Source of the DNA: a virus
Reading direction: 5' to 3' (one strand)
IMG/VR virus record: IMGVR_UViG_3300009168_000027
Span: 1-43,991 of that record
DNA: 43,991 bases
The notes beneath the pieces are model-generated. The model saw only the letters and a list, made by a program, of their open reading frames with translations, searched no databases and was not told the origin of the DNA. The position numbers were made by a program, and so were the translations under genes. This document shows positions 24,700 through 30,633 of this stretch, in pieces. How positions within the stretch are numbered: position 1 is the stretch's first letter; the number at the start of each line of letters is the position of its first letter.

Positions 24700-26162
24700 G
24701 GCGCTGACCCCTCAACGTATCTGCTGATTGGGGTCTTCCAGTTTGACAGGGTTGATTTGCTGATACCGGCCCCCACTGCACTTTGGTACGCGAAGGTTAG
24801 TACGAAGGCGTCCGCCACGTCTGGCGACCGGTTGCCGCGTTTCTTGTAGTCGTCCTTGGATTCCAGCCGCATCTTCCCAGACGAAGTGTAACTCTTTCGT
24901 ACCGATGTGAGTTCCCCTATCAGCGGGGTGTGATTGATTACACAGACTTGGCGGGATTCGAACCACCGCAGGGCCGTCATCCACAGTTCGTCTCTCAGCC
25001 TGAACACGTTGTCCAGTGTGAATGCGGGGGATTCCGACACGTTTACCGCCACCACCGGTAGGTTGAGTTCAGCCAAACGGTCGAAGACCCCGGCCCCCAG
25101 CCCGATTACGTCCACGTATATTGTTGTCGGTTTCCGGGGCTCCGGAGCATCTTCATACTCCTTTACCACCCTTCCGCACAACTCCATTGTATCGAGACCT
25201 TTGTAGATTACGGGTTCTCGAAGGATTGCCCTAGGGTACCGCTCCACCAGGCAACTTCTATCTTGCCCGTACCGTGCTACGTCCAGCCCCCACACTGGCT
25301 TTTCGTTCCACGCTGTAAATACCTCTCTATTCACGGCGGATTCAACGAGAAACAGCGGTATCAACACTTCGTCGTCCTGGCTAGGAAATTCACCTAAGAC
25401 GCGAACCTTAAACACACTTGAGTCTTCGCCGTACTCTTCCCTCATGGATTCGATGTATTTAGGATCTACTCGGGTGCTATCGTGACAGCTGACCTTCATT
25501 TTGTAAAAGGGAGAATCTGGTCTTTGCGAACGGGCGAAGTACCCCTTGGTGTTGGTTGGATTCCCTGTCAGTATTTGTTTCGCCGACCGGGTGGACATTG
25601 CGCCCCCGGCCACTTCGAATATAATGTCGTCTACGCCAGACGCTTCGTCTACGATAAACAACATGTGTGGTGAATGAAAGCCTTGAAGGGCGTCTGGGTT
25701 CTCTTTTCGCGATGTACGCGCGACCGCGAAGGTTTCAGAACCGCCCCCAACCAGTTCTATCATGTCGGATTTCACGATGAATTGATTCGCTACTGCTGGG
25801 ATGGCGCGGCGGAGCCAGTACCGCACCTCCGACCACAGAACGTCGTACAGTTGGTGCGCACTGGGGGCCGTTGCCGCCACTTTAACCGGATAGCGCGTTG
25901 CCATAAACCAAATGATGGTCCACGCCAGGAAGGCGGACTTGCCGACACCGTGACCGGAGCGGATGCTCAGCCGGTCTTCAGTGACTACGGCAGTGAGAGC
26001 TTGCTTTTGCCAATTCTCAATTTCAACCGGGTCTGCTGCACCAAAGACTTCCTCAACGAAGGCGACGGGGTCGTTACGCCAGCGGAGGATGGTTTGCTCG
26101 GGGGACGGCAACTCCACCGGTGAAACCAAATCAGGGGCGGCAAAAGACGCGGCGTCAAGCAT
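24696..26162 (-). CDS. terL: Terminase large subunit
   Basis: 488 residues. ATPase motifs: Walker A G-HGVGKS at about residues 70-76 and Walker B MLFIVDEAS at about 168-175. Nuclease motifs: GLDVARYGQDRS near 292, TIYVDVIGLG near 350, and NRSPDVADAFVLTF near 460, giving the Asp triad of the RNase H-like nuclease. It packages DNA through the portal and cuts the concatemer. It overlaps the small subunit gene by eight bases and the portal gene by four. The packaging strategy (headful or site-specific) cannot be read from these data. Confidence 0.9.
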   Translation of the reverse strand: MLDAASFAAPDLVSPVELPSPEQTILRWRNDPVAFVEEVFGAADPVEIENWQKQALTAVVTEDRLSIRSGHGVGKSAFLAWTIIWFMATRYPVKVAATAPSAHQLYDVLWSEVRYWLRRAIPAVANQFIVKSDMIELVGGGSETFAVARTSRKENPDALQGFHSPHMLFIVDEASGVDDIIFEVAGGAMSTRSAKQILTGNPTNTKGYFARSQRPDSPFYKMKVSCHDSTRVDPKYIESMREEYGEDSSVFKVRVLGEFPSQDDEVLIPLFLVESAVNREVFTAWNEKPVWGLDVARYGQDRSCLVERYPRAILREPVIYKGLDTMELCGRVVKEYEDAPEPRKPTTIYVDVIGLGAGVFDRLAELNLPVVAVNVSESPAFTLDNVFRLRDELWMTALRWFESRQVCVINHTPLIGELTSVRKSYTSSGKMRLESKDDYKKRGNRSPDVADAFVLTFAYQSAVGAGISKSTLSNWKTPISRYVEGSAP

Positions 26163-26571
26163 CTACAGCCTCCCTATTAAAAGGAGGGGGCTGGCGGGCC
26201 ATGTTAGACAAAATATTTACTAAGTTGTAGTTGTTGACGGTGTTGTTGGCCTGCTGCGGAGACTTGTCTGAACCCAGAAGGGCGGCACGCCGCTCCATCA
26301 GCTTCAAAACCACAACGGCGGACTTATGACAACCCTGGGTAGCCTGGTCGAGGAACGGCGGCTCCATCTCTTCTAACTTGAGGAGTTCGGCCTCCCTAAC
26401 AATACTCGCCCTGTGCTCGTCGGCGGTAGAAGCGGCTGCCCTATCAATTTTCCGGTTAACGGTGGTAACTTTGATCTGAAGGGCGTGCGCTATGTCCTCC
26501 GGCTCATAACCCTGGTAACGCATTGCGAGAATACGCCGGGTTAAAGAAGGCAGAACTTGAAGGTCCCCCAT
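26155..26571 (-). CDS. terS: Putative terminase small subunit
   Basis: 138 residues from ATG 26571. A GTG six codons upstream lies inside the promoter spacer and -10 region, so it cannot be the start. Residues 10-40 (TRRILAMRYQGYEPEDIAHALQIKVTTVNRKIDRA) form a helix-turn-helix of the kind that binds the packaging site. A helical oligomerisation region follows. It is the first gene of the leftward block, directly before terL. The predicted transcription start falls on or beside the A of the ATG, so the mRNA would be leaderless. Confidence 0.75.
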   Translation of the reverse strand: MGDLQVLPSLTRRILAMRYQGYEPEDIAHALQIKVTTVNRKIDRAAASTADEHRASIVREAELLKLEEMEPPFLDQATQGCHKSAVVVLKLMERRAALLGSDKSPQQANNTVNNYNLVNILSNMARQPPPFNREAVDA

Positions 26572-26577
26572 ACGGGT

Positions 26578-26606
26578 ATGATAGCACACCGTGGGGGGCG
26601 TGTCAA
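26578..26606 (-). promoter_or_regulatory. Sigma70 promoter of the late/virion block
   Basis: On the minus strand: TTGACA (26606-26601), a 17-base spacer, then TATCAT (26583-26578). The -35 is a full consensus match and the -10 misses by one base. It is the best sigma70 site seen in the window. Transcription should start about seven bases after the -10, at 26571-26570, which is the ATG of terS. It differs from the GTGG-TA promoters of the early region, so host RNA polymerase could read it unaided. Confidence 0.85.
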
Positions 26607-26852
26607 TATGACGTAAAGTAAATTGAGAATGACGAGAAACTTAAGAAGGGGAGAAGAGATATGAGAATCAAAAATATAGAATAGCGACACGCGCACACCT
26701 CCGTCTTACCTCCCCTGGGTCCCATCAAAACGATGCGGCGGGGGTTTCCGCGACGGAAATACCCCCCCACCCCCCTATTTCCTTTACGACAAACGCGACC
26801 CCAGGAACGAAACGTGAACGCCAACAGAACGAAACAAGAACAAGCCTAAACA

Positions 26853-26868
26853 TAGGAAAGCCCTCCTA
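26853..26868. repeat. TAGGAA-type palindrome 1
   Basis: TAGGAAAGCCCTCCTA, a 16-bp imperfect palindrome. One of six related sites between 26.85 and 28.69 kb. Dyad sites of this size usually bind a dimeric regulator. Confidence 0.7.
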
Positions 26869-26884
26869 TTCCCTCTTGTTGGGC

Positions 26885-26900
26885 TAGGAAGGCGTTCCTA
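26885..26900. repeat. TAGGAA-type palindrome 2
   Basis: TAGGAAGGCGTTCCTA, 16 bp, 32 bases (about three helical turns) from palindrome 1. Possible paired operator. Confidence 0.7.
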
Positions 26901-26912
26901 TGTTGGGTGGGT

Positions 26913-26928
26913 GGGGGCTTGCGCCCCC
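26913..26928 (-). terminator. GNRA-capped hairpin after the leftward gene
   Basis: On the minus strand the sequence reads GGGGGC-GCAA-GCCCCC, a six-pair all-GC stem with a GCAA tetraloop, five bases after the TAA of the 26934-27386 gene. There is no T-run after it, so termination may be weak or factor-assisted. Confidence 0.6.
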
Positions 26929-26933
26929 GTCCC

Positions 26934-27386
26934 TTACGCGAGGTGAACTGGCTCGCCGCGCTTGATCCGTCCGCGCAGGACGTTGCCCAGGTTCATGCGC
27001 TTCATGCCGACGTTGCGAGCGCCCCAGCGCAGATCGACGTCGATGCTGTTCGCCGCGCCGAGCGCCCTGATCTTGGCGAGATCGGCTTTGCCGTCCGTCT
27101 TGGTGATCTCGTCGAGCTGGTAAGCGATCTGGTCGCCGCACGTGCCCTTGAGCTGGCTCTTGGCGTACGCTTTGACCCAGCGAGTGGGGACGACGGACCG
27201 GTTCGGCGTCAGCTCGGTCTCGACGGGGGCGACGCCTTCGATCTGCATCGATGCGCCGTTGATCTCCTGCTCCATTTCCTCGGTCATGCCGGGAATCTCG
27301 GCTTGAGCGGCGGCGTGCGCTGCTGCAACATTGGCTTCGGCTGCGCGCTGGGCGCGGGTCTTGCGAGCGGTGTTCTTGCGTGCCAT
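26934..27386 (-). CDS. Basic protein with shared C-terminal domain (paralogue 1)
   Basis: 150 residues from ATG 27386, seven bases after AAGGAG; an in-frame start 16 codons upstream has no such site. The N-terminus is basic and Ala-rich (MARKNTARKTRAQRAAEANVAAAHAA). The C-terminal ~70 residues carry a domain also found in the proteins at 29780 and 35312: CGDQIAYQL, then L..I..LGAANSID, then GMKRMNLGNVLRGRIKRGEPV. G+C content is clearly higher than in neighbouring genes, and the gene points opposite to the early genes. The domain is not one I can name; basic charge and its place in the control region suggest DNA binding. Confidence 0.75.
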   Translation of the reverse strand: MARKNTARKTRAQRAAEANVAAAHAAAQAEIPGMTEEMEQEINGASMQIEGVAPVETELTPNRSVVPTRWVKAYAKSQLKGTCGDQIAYQLDEITKTDGKADLAKIRALGAANSIDVDLRWGARNVGMKRMNLGNVLRGRIKRGEPVHLA

Positions 27387-27432
27387 TGGTCTTCTCCTTG
27401 GTGTCGGGGGCGGAATGCCCTCCGATCTGTCC

Positions 27433-27468
27433 ACTCTACCACGGCCAGATGCGGCGGTCTATGTGACA
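27433..27468 (-). promoter_or_regulatory. GTGG-TA class promoter, leftward
   Basis: Minus strand: TGTCAC-AT, 18 bases, GTGG-TAGAGT. It has the same 36-bp layout as six other sites and points at the 26934-27386 gene, about 40 bases before its ATG. Confidence 0.7.
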
Positions 27469-27523
27469 GACTGTCGCACCCTTCCGCACGGTAAGCTAAC
27501 GCAAGGAAACGCATGCGACAAGC

Positions 27524-27559
27524 TGCCACATGGTGCCTGCTGCTCGCCTGTGGTAAGGT
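27524..27559 (+). promoter_or_regulatory. GTGG-TA class promoter, rightward
   Basis: TGCCAC-ATGGTGC, then GTGG-TAAGGT with 24 bases between the outer hexamers. It precedes the 54-residue gene at 27589 by about 30 bases. Confidence 0.7.
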
Positions 27560-27588
27560 GGGCGGGTAGCACAGAGGAGAACACCGAC

Positions 27589-27753
27589 ATGGACGAACAC
27601 GATACCGCCTACTGCGCCCAGCTCGCCTACGTGCAGGGCATGGTGCAACAGATAGCAGACAAAACAAAAAAGGGCACGCCAGAATACGACGCGCTCGACG
27701 CGATCCTCGAATTCCTCGTCAACGAGCGAGACGCCAAAAGCGACCAAGGATAA
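27589..27753 (+). CDS. Small acidic hypothetical protein
   Basis: 54 residues from ATG 27589, after AGAGGAGA at 27573-27580. The same frame is open further upstream, but that part contains the promoter at 27524-27559 and has no binding site. The peptide is soluble and helical (MDEHDTAYCAQLAYVQGMVQQIADKTKKG, then EYDALDAILEFLVNERDAK). It is the only gene of its transcript, which ends at the hairpin 27773-27802. Function unknown; short promoter-proximal phage genes are often host-takeover factors. Confidence 0.7.
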   Translation: MDEHDTAYCAQLAYVQGMVQQIADKTKKGTPEYDALDAILEFLVNERDAKSDQG

Positions 27754-27772
27754 CAAAACGCAGAGACCAGAG

Positions 27773-27802
27773 CGCCCCCGCCAGCGCAAGCCAGCGGGGG
27801 CG
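27773..27802. terminator. GC hairpin between convergent genes
   Basis: CGCCCCCGC (27773-27781) and GCGGGGGCG (27794-27802) form a nine-pair perfect stem with a 12-base loop, exactly between two convergent small genes. No T-run on either side. Probably a bidirectional terminator or transcription block. Confidence 0.6.
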
Positions 27803-27807
27803 AAACC

Positions 27808-27981
27808 TTACGCGTCCACTCGCCAGAACGAGCGAGACAACGGCGAACGCGAAACCCCGGCAGGCCACGCGAACCAAGAGCCGCCGATCGCCCAAGCCAA
27901 CAACGGCGAAGCGACCAAGAACCAAACGGGGGCAGGCAAAACACCCCAACGACGCGTTGCAACCCAAACACGAAAACCCAT
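27808..27981 (-). CDS. Trp-rich small membrane peptide
   Basis: 57 residues. The ATG (27981) stands five bases after AGGAGG within AAAGGAGG, one of the strongest binding sites in the window. The N-terminus is basic (MGFRVWVATRRW), followed by a hydrophobic segment at about 15-40 (LPAPVWFLVASPLLAWAIGG). There are eight Trp residues in 57. A GTGG-TA class promoter (28006-28041) lies just upstream and a hairpin lies just after the stop. The coherent signal set argues for a real gene although the peptide is short. A single-span inner-membrane peptide is inferred; function unknown. Confidence 0.7.
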   Translation of the reverse strand: MGFRVWVATRRWGVLPAPVWFLVASPLLAWAIGGSWFAWPAGVSRSPLSRSFWRVDA

Positions 27982-28005
27982 GACTTCCTCCTTTGTTTAC
28001 CCCCC

Positions 28006-28041
28006 ATCGTACCACAGCCGAAGCACCAACTCAATGCGGCG
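28006..28041 (-). promoter_or_regulatory. GTGG-TA class promoter, leftward
   Basis: Minus strand: CGCCGC-AT, 18 bases, GTGG-TACGAT. A TTGAGT lies 17 bases before TACGAT, so it also reads as a weak sigma70 site. It drives the Trp-rich peptide gene; the leader is about 20 bases. Confidence 0.65.
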
Positions 28042-28074
28042 GGGTGTCGCATCTGGTGTTTCATTTCCTTTAAT

Positions 28075-28109
28075 TAGGAAGCCGCTCCTATTTTAAGAAA
28101 CTTTTCCTA
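28075..28109. repeat. TAGGAA-type palindromes 3 and 4
   Basis: TAGGAAGCCGCTCCTA (28075-28090) and the more degenerate TAAGAAACTTTTCCTA (28094-28109), 19 bases apart start to start. Confidence 0.65.
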
Positions 28110-28320
28110 TTGTATTTCATTCGATTGGCTCCAGTCTTGTTGCGTTCAACCAATGCAAGGAAACCAGGGATTCACAGACTGGTTCCCAAATACCGTAGGT
28201 CCAAATATTGTTGCGGGACGGGAGATGGAAGTCAAGGAAACAAAAGACCCCAGTTTAGGTCAACGGCGGGTAGACTTAAGTTATAGCAACAAGCCGCAAG
28301 CCGCGACCCCTTTAGCTCCA

Positions 28321-28336
28321 TAGGAAGAGCTTCCTA
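28321..28336. repeat. TAGGAA-type palindrome 5 (left flank of repeat block)
   Basis: TAGGAAGAGCTTCCTA. It is the exact reverse complement of the site at 28678-28693, so the two bracket the octamer-rich block as a 16-bp inverted repeat. Confidence 0.8.
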
Positions 28337-28359
28337 GTCCTGGGTCCGACGCATACCGC

Positions 28360-28676
28360 CACATACCCCCCCCGCCGGGGGCATATGTACGGCCCCCGGT
28401 ATGTGCACACACGTATTCCCCTTGACAGCGTTCTTCCCTCGTTCACATCACACCCCCAATTTTTATGTGTGTGTATGTATGGGACAAGCAGGTGTGTGGA
28501 TGACGTCGCGTCCGCCGTTGTCGCCGTGCCGTGCCGTATCCACATACCCCGGTATACGGGTATGTGCGTGCCCCTGTTGGTATGTGGTTACGCGACGTCA
28601 TGACGCGACGTCACTTTGTCACATACCTGCTTGACGTATACATACACACGCGGGGGGGTATGTGACTTGGTATGTG
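28360..28676. repeat. Eight CACATACC/GGTATGTG octamers (iteron-like)
   Basis: CACATACC occurs at 28360, 28541 and 28620; its reverse complement GGTATGTG at 28398, 28559, 28579, 28657 and 28669 (start positions). Three sets form inverted pairs: 28360/28398 around a nested GC hairpin (CCGGGGGC and GCCCCCGG), 28541/28559 with nine-base arms, and 28620/28657. Eight copies in 317 bases resemble iterons of a replication origin or a dense operator array. Confidence 0.75.
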
Positions 28677-28711
28677 ATAGGAAGCTCTTCCTATCTTCTA
28701 ACGCGACGTCA
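28501..28711. repeat. Four ACGCGACGTCA repeats
   Basis: ACGCGACGTCA occurs at 28590-28600, 28603-28613 and 28701-28711, and inverted at 28501-28511. The pair at 28590 and 28603 is separated by two bases. Each contains the palindrome GACGTC. These are interleaved with the CACATACC octamers. Confidence 0.75.
28678..28693. repeat. TAGGAA-type palindrome 6 (right flank of repeat block)
   Basis: TAGGAAGCTCTTCCTA, exact reverse complement of 28321-28336. It lies 30 bases before the first rightward promoter, so a bound protein could also control that promoter. Confidence 0.8.
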
Positions 28712-28723
28712 TATGCGTCACTC

Positions 28724-28759
28724 TGTCGCATGGTGCGGCACCCCGTCTGGTGGTATACT
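28724..28759 (+). promoter_or_regulatory. GTGG-TA class promoter of first rightward operon
   Basis: TGTCGC-ATGGTGC, then GTGG-TATACT with the usual 24 bases between outer hexamers; the -10 (TATACT) is close to consensus and preceded by TGG (extended -10). It drives the genes from 28801 onward. Confidence 0.8.
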
Positions 28760-28765
28760 CTTCTG

Positions 28766-28783
28766 GTGGGGTGCAGTCCCCAC
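28766..28783 (+). promoter_or_regulatory. 5' leader hairpin
   Basis: GTGGGG-TGCAGT-CCCCAC in the leader, just before the AGGAG site at 28789. Likely protects the mRNA 5' end or controls access to the ribosome binding site. Confidence 0.55.
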
Positions 28784-28800
28784 TCTTTAGGAGACTACCA

Positions 28801-29022
28801 ATGATCTACACAATGCAGATAGAACGTCGTGTCCACAATTCTGGTTGCGTGGTCGGCGAGATTAAGCAACACCCTTTCCACTTAGGGTCTGACTTGGCAG
28901 TGGCTGAGTCTTTCGTAATGGAGATGTTGTTGCAGCCGGATGTGGTGTCTGTCGCTCTGCGTGGGTGCGGTGCCGTTCTGCGCATCTATGACTATCGCGA
29001 CTTAGGAGGGTCAGATGACTAA
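28801..29022 (+). CDS. Small hypothetical early protein
   Basis: 73 residues from ATG 28801, seven bases after AGGAG. A mixed alpha/beta soluble protein (MIYTMQIERRVHNSGCVVGEIKQHPF, then SFVMEMLLQPDVVSVALRGCGAVLRIYDYRD). It is the first gene behind the 28724-28759 promoter and overlaps the next gene by eight bases. No family recognised. The promoter-proximal position suggests expression soon after infection. Confidence 0.75.
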   Translation: MIYTMQIERRVHNSGCVVGEIKQHPFHLGSDLAVAESFVMEMLLQPDVVSVALRGCGAVLRIYDYRDLGGSDD

Positions 29023-29200
29023 AGATCAAGTTGATGCTGAACTTAAGAGGTACACCAACAATATAATAAGGGCTGTTGCGCTGGCCGCCATAGAGATTGT
29101 GGCGGAGTCCGTCTCGAAAGAGGAGGCTCTCATAGAGTTGGGCAAAATGGCTAACGCGGAGGTGATTCCGGTGCACATGGGTTCGGATGGAATACACTGA
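29015..29200 (+). CDS. Small helical hypothetical protein
   Basis: 61 residues, with AGGAGGG four bases before ATG 29015. Predicted mostly helical (DQVDAELKRYTNNIIRAVALAAIEIVAESVSKEEALIELGKM). Its start overlaps the previous gene by eight bases and its stop overlaps the next ATG (TGATG). Function unknown. Confidence 0.75.
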   Translation: MTKDQVDAELKRYTNNIIRAVALAAIEIVAESVSKEEALIELGKMANAEVIPVHMGSDGIH

Positions 29201-29340
29201 TGATAACCATATCGATCTTCTCATGGGTTGTTATAACCGCGTTCGCCGCCCTGTGGTTGATGATGGCGCCGTGGCTCATATATTCCGCGTATCGCCACAT
29301 AAGGAAACTGTTTGGGTGGCCGCCGCCACCGCCATTCTAG
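29200..29340 (+). CDS. Small single-span membrane peptide with poly-Pro tail
   Basis: 46 residues, found by reading the gap. The ATG overlaps the preceding TGA by one base (TGATG), so translation is coupled. Residues 2-29 are hydrophobic (ITISIFSWVVITAFAALWLM and on), then a basic segment YRHIRKLFGW and a PPPPP run at the C-terminus. A one-pass membrane protein with a cytoplasmic basic/Pro tail is likely. Function unknown. Confidence 0.7.
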   Translation: MITISIFSWVVITAFAALWLMMAPWLIYSAYRHIRKLFGWPPPPPF

Positions 29341-29353
29341 GAAGGGTATTGAC

Positions 29354-29548
29354 ATGTCAACTAGCAAAATATTTGGTCATGATTGGGACGACATTCAACG
29401 TGCGCAACAGCGCGGCAGTCTTCATCGTCCAATCAAGATGACAGCCGGCGATTACGGTGCCGATCCTATCGGAGACGGTACGTTCCGCATGGTGCCGTCT
29501 GGCGACATAGTGAACTTGGTTGAGCGCAACAAGAGGTTAAATAAATGA
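29354..29548 (+). CDS. Small hypothetical protein
   Basis: 64 residues from ATG 29354 after GGAAGGG; in-frame starts upstream lie inside the previous membrane gene. Sequence MSTSKIFGHDWDDIQRAQQ, then GDYGADPIGDGTFRMVPSGDIVNLVERNKRLNK. Soluble, no known motif. Its stop overlaps the ATG of the next small gene (ATGA). Confidence 0.7.
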   Translation: MSTSKIFGHDWDDIQRAQQRGSLHRPIKMTAGDYGADPIGDGTFRMVPSGDIVNLVERNKRLNK

Positions 29549-29679
29549 TCGCCATTTTAGTAGTCTACATACACTGTACACTGGCGTATGACAAATGCGA
29601 CTCAGGCGGGTTCCTAACGTTCCAGTTGTGTATGGACGCAGTCAAGCCTGGGTACGAATGTGTGGCAGTAAATTACTAG
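29545..29679 (+). CDS. Small Cys-rich peptide with signal-like N-terminus
   Basis: 44 residues, coupled to the upstream gene by an ATGA overlap. Residues 2-14 are hydrophobic (IAILVVYIHCTLA), resembling a short signal or anchor, and four Cys residues (12, 19, 30, 39) are spaced as if to form disulfides or bind metal. The stop TAG at 29677-29679 is ten bases before the next promoter. Probably a periplasmic or membrane-attached peptide; function unknown. Confidence 0.65.
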   Translation: MIAILVVYIHCTLAYDKCDSGGFLTFQLCMDAVKPGYECVAVNY

Positions 29680-29689
29680 TGCGGCACCG

Positions 29690-29725
29690 TGTCACATGGC
29701 GCTCCTTCGCACCCTGTGGTACACT
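29690..29725 (+). promoter_or_regulatory. GTGG-TA class promoter
   Basis: TGTCAC-ATGGCGC, then GTGG-TACACT with 24 bases between hexamers. It drives the 29780 gene and those after it. Confidence 0.75.
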
Positions 29726-29743
29726 TCGAGTATGGCGGCTGGA

Positions 29744-29761
29744 GGTGGTCTCCAGACCACC
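29744..29761 (+). promoter_or_regulatory. 5' leader hairpin
   Basis: GGTGGTCT-CC-AGACCACC, an eight-base perfect inverted repeat four bases before the AAGGAG at 29766-29771. It parallels the leader hairpin at 28766-28783. Confidence 0.6.
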
Positions 29762-29779
29762 ACTAAAGGAGTTTTAAAG

Positions 29780-30439
29780 ATGACGATCCACCACGCAGTA
29801 CAGAAAAAAGCCACCACCCTCGGGTTCACACTGATTGAGGTCGATGGTGCCGTCAAGGCAGAATCCGACAGAGTGACTGTCTTTGCAGATACCGCAAAGG
29901 AAGCACTCAACTTGGTGCAACAGGCCCATGCCTTTATAGCAGAATACCCCTGGTTCATTCTAGAACTGGACGCCGACGAATATGTGGTCTTTGTTGGGGA
30001 GGACGAGATAAGCCGCAGCCAGGACCTTGCAGAGGCCATCGCAACGGCCCTGGAGGAACAGCCGGAGGCTCCGGAAGACTTCGACGCCCCAGCAGACGAA
30101 CTCCCAGGTACGATCGTGCCCGAGAAGTACAAGAATGAGTACAAAGCACGGGGCGATGCCACCCGGTGCGGCGACTGGCTTTGCGAAAACCTAGACCCGT
30201 ACGTGACCAACACCACGGGAAAAAGGCGGAATACGAACTTGACACTTCTGAAAGAAGTGGCATTAGCGAACGGGATAGATCGCGACTGGCCAAACCTTAA
30301 CAATGGGCAGCAAGCGATGAACACCCGGAACATGATCCGGTCCAAAGTGAAAAAGACCGGCCAGCTGGTAATACCGGGATCGGTCGTCCATTCTAAAGAG
30401 GACCTCACCCTCAAGAATCCCGAATGGAGCCCCGAATGA
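29780..30439 (+). CDS. Protein with shared C-terminal domain (paralogue 2)
   Basis: 219 residues from ATG 29780, eight bases after AAGGAG. Residues 1-90 are an alpha/beta region (FTLIEVDGAVKAESDRVTVFADTAKEAL...WFILELDADEYVVFVGEDEISRSQDLAEAIATALEE). An acidic Pro-rich linker follows (~91-115). The C-terminal domain (about 125-195) matches the proteins at 26934 and 35312: RCGDWLCENL, LTLLKEVALANGIDRDWPNLNNGQQAMNTRNMIRSKVKKTGQLVI. It is first in its transcript, behind a leader hairpin. Function unknown. Confidence 0.75.
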   Translation: MTIHHAVQKKATTLGFTLIEVDGAVKAESDRVTVFADTAKEALNLVQQAHAFIAEYPWFILELDADEYVVFVGEDEISRSQDLAEAIATALEEQPEAPEDFDAPADELPGTIVPEKYKNEYKARGDATRCGDWLCENLDPYVTNTTGKRRNTNLTLLKEVALANGIDRDWPNLNNGQQAMNTRNMIRSKVKKTGQLVIPGSVVHSKEDLTLKNPEWSPE

Positions 30440-30633
30440 CCGTTCGGGAGTTGATAAACAAACTCCTGGACTTTGACCCCAACCTGCCGGTTCTCATACT
30501 GGCGGGTTGGGACGGTCTACACGAAATTAACGACATAAAGGCAGGGGACGGCCCGCCGTGGAACAAAAGCATAACCGTAGAGATAGACTGTGAACCGGTT
30601 GGATCGGGCGCGGGAACTACGAGCGCTCCGTAA
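30436..30633 (+). CDS. Small phage protein (TVRELINKLLDFDPNLPV motif)
   Basis: 65 residues from ATG 30436, whose ATGA overlaps the stop of the previous gene. An in-frame ATG four codons earlier has no advantage. The motif TVRELINKLLDFDPNLPVLI followed by a short beta region is widespread in small phage and plasmid proteins of unknown role. It overlaps the next gene by 44 bases in another frame. Confidence 0.7.
   Translation: MTVRELINKLLDFDPNLPVLILAGWDGLHEINDIKAGDGPPWNKSITVEIDCEPVGSGAGTTSAP

Larger units (their letters stand above)
26607..26933. other. Non-coding divergent/regulatory spacer
   Basis: No credible gene. The stretch holds an A-rich purine tract (26620-26690), a GC hairpin (26740-26766: GGGGG and TTTCCG pairing with CGGAAA and CCCCC), two 16-bp TAGGAA/TTCCTA palindromes and the terminator hairpin at 26913-26928. 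It separates the late promoter from the end of the leftward 151-residue gene. Confidence 0.7.
27982..28800. other. Non-coding control region, likely origin
   Basis: About 820 bases without a credible gene. From left to right: leftward promoter 28006-28041, two adjacent TAGGAA palindromes (28075-28109), a plain stretch (28110-28320) in which nothing was recognised, then the repeat-dense block 28321-28711 and the rightward promoter 28724-28759. Open frames here are created by GC-rich repeats and lack binding sites. Confidence 0.7.

Noticed and set aside
26603-26824. 73-codon minus-strand frame with a hydrophobic end
   Set aside because: It starts at TTG without a ribosome site, covers the late promoter's upstream region and consists of low-complexity purine tract read in reverse.
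28045-28080. TGTCGC-AT followed after 24 bases by TAGGAA, resembling the promoter class
   Set aside because: GTGG is missing and the right half is the TAGGAA palindrome; no gene starts nearby on that strand.
28422-28450. TTGACA as a sigma70 -35
   Set aside because: Seventeen bases downstream there is only ACATCA, not a usable -10.
28312-28634. Open frames on both strands through the octamer block
   Set aside because: They arise from GC-rich repeats, have no ribosome sites and give Cys/Pro/His-rich nonsense; the DNA repeats explain the region better.
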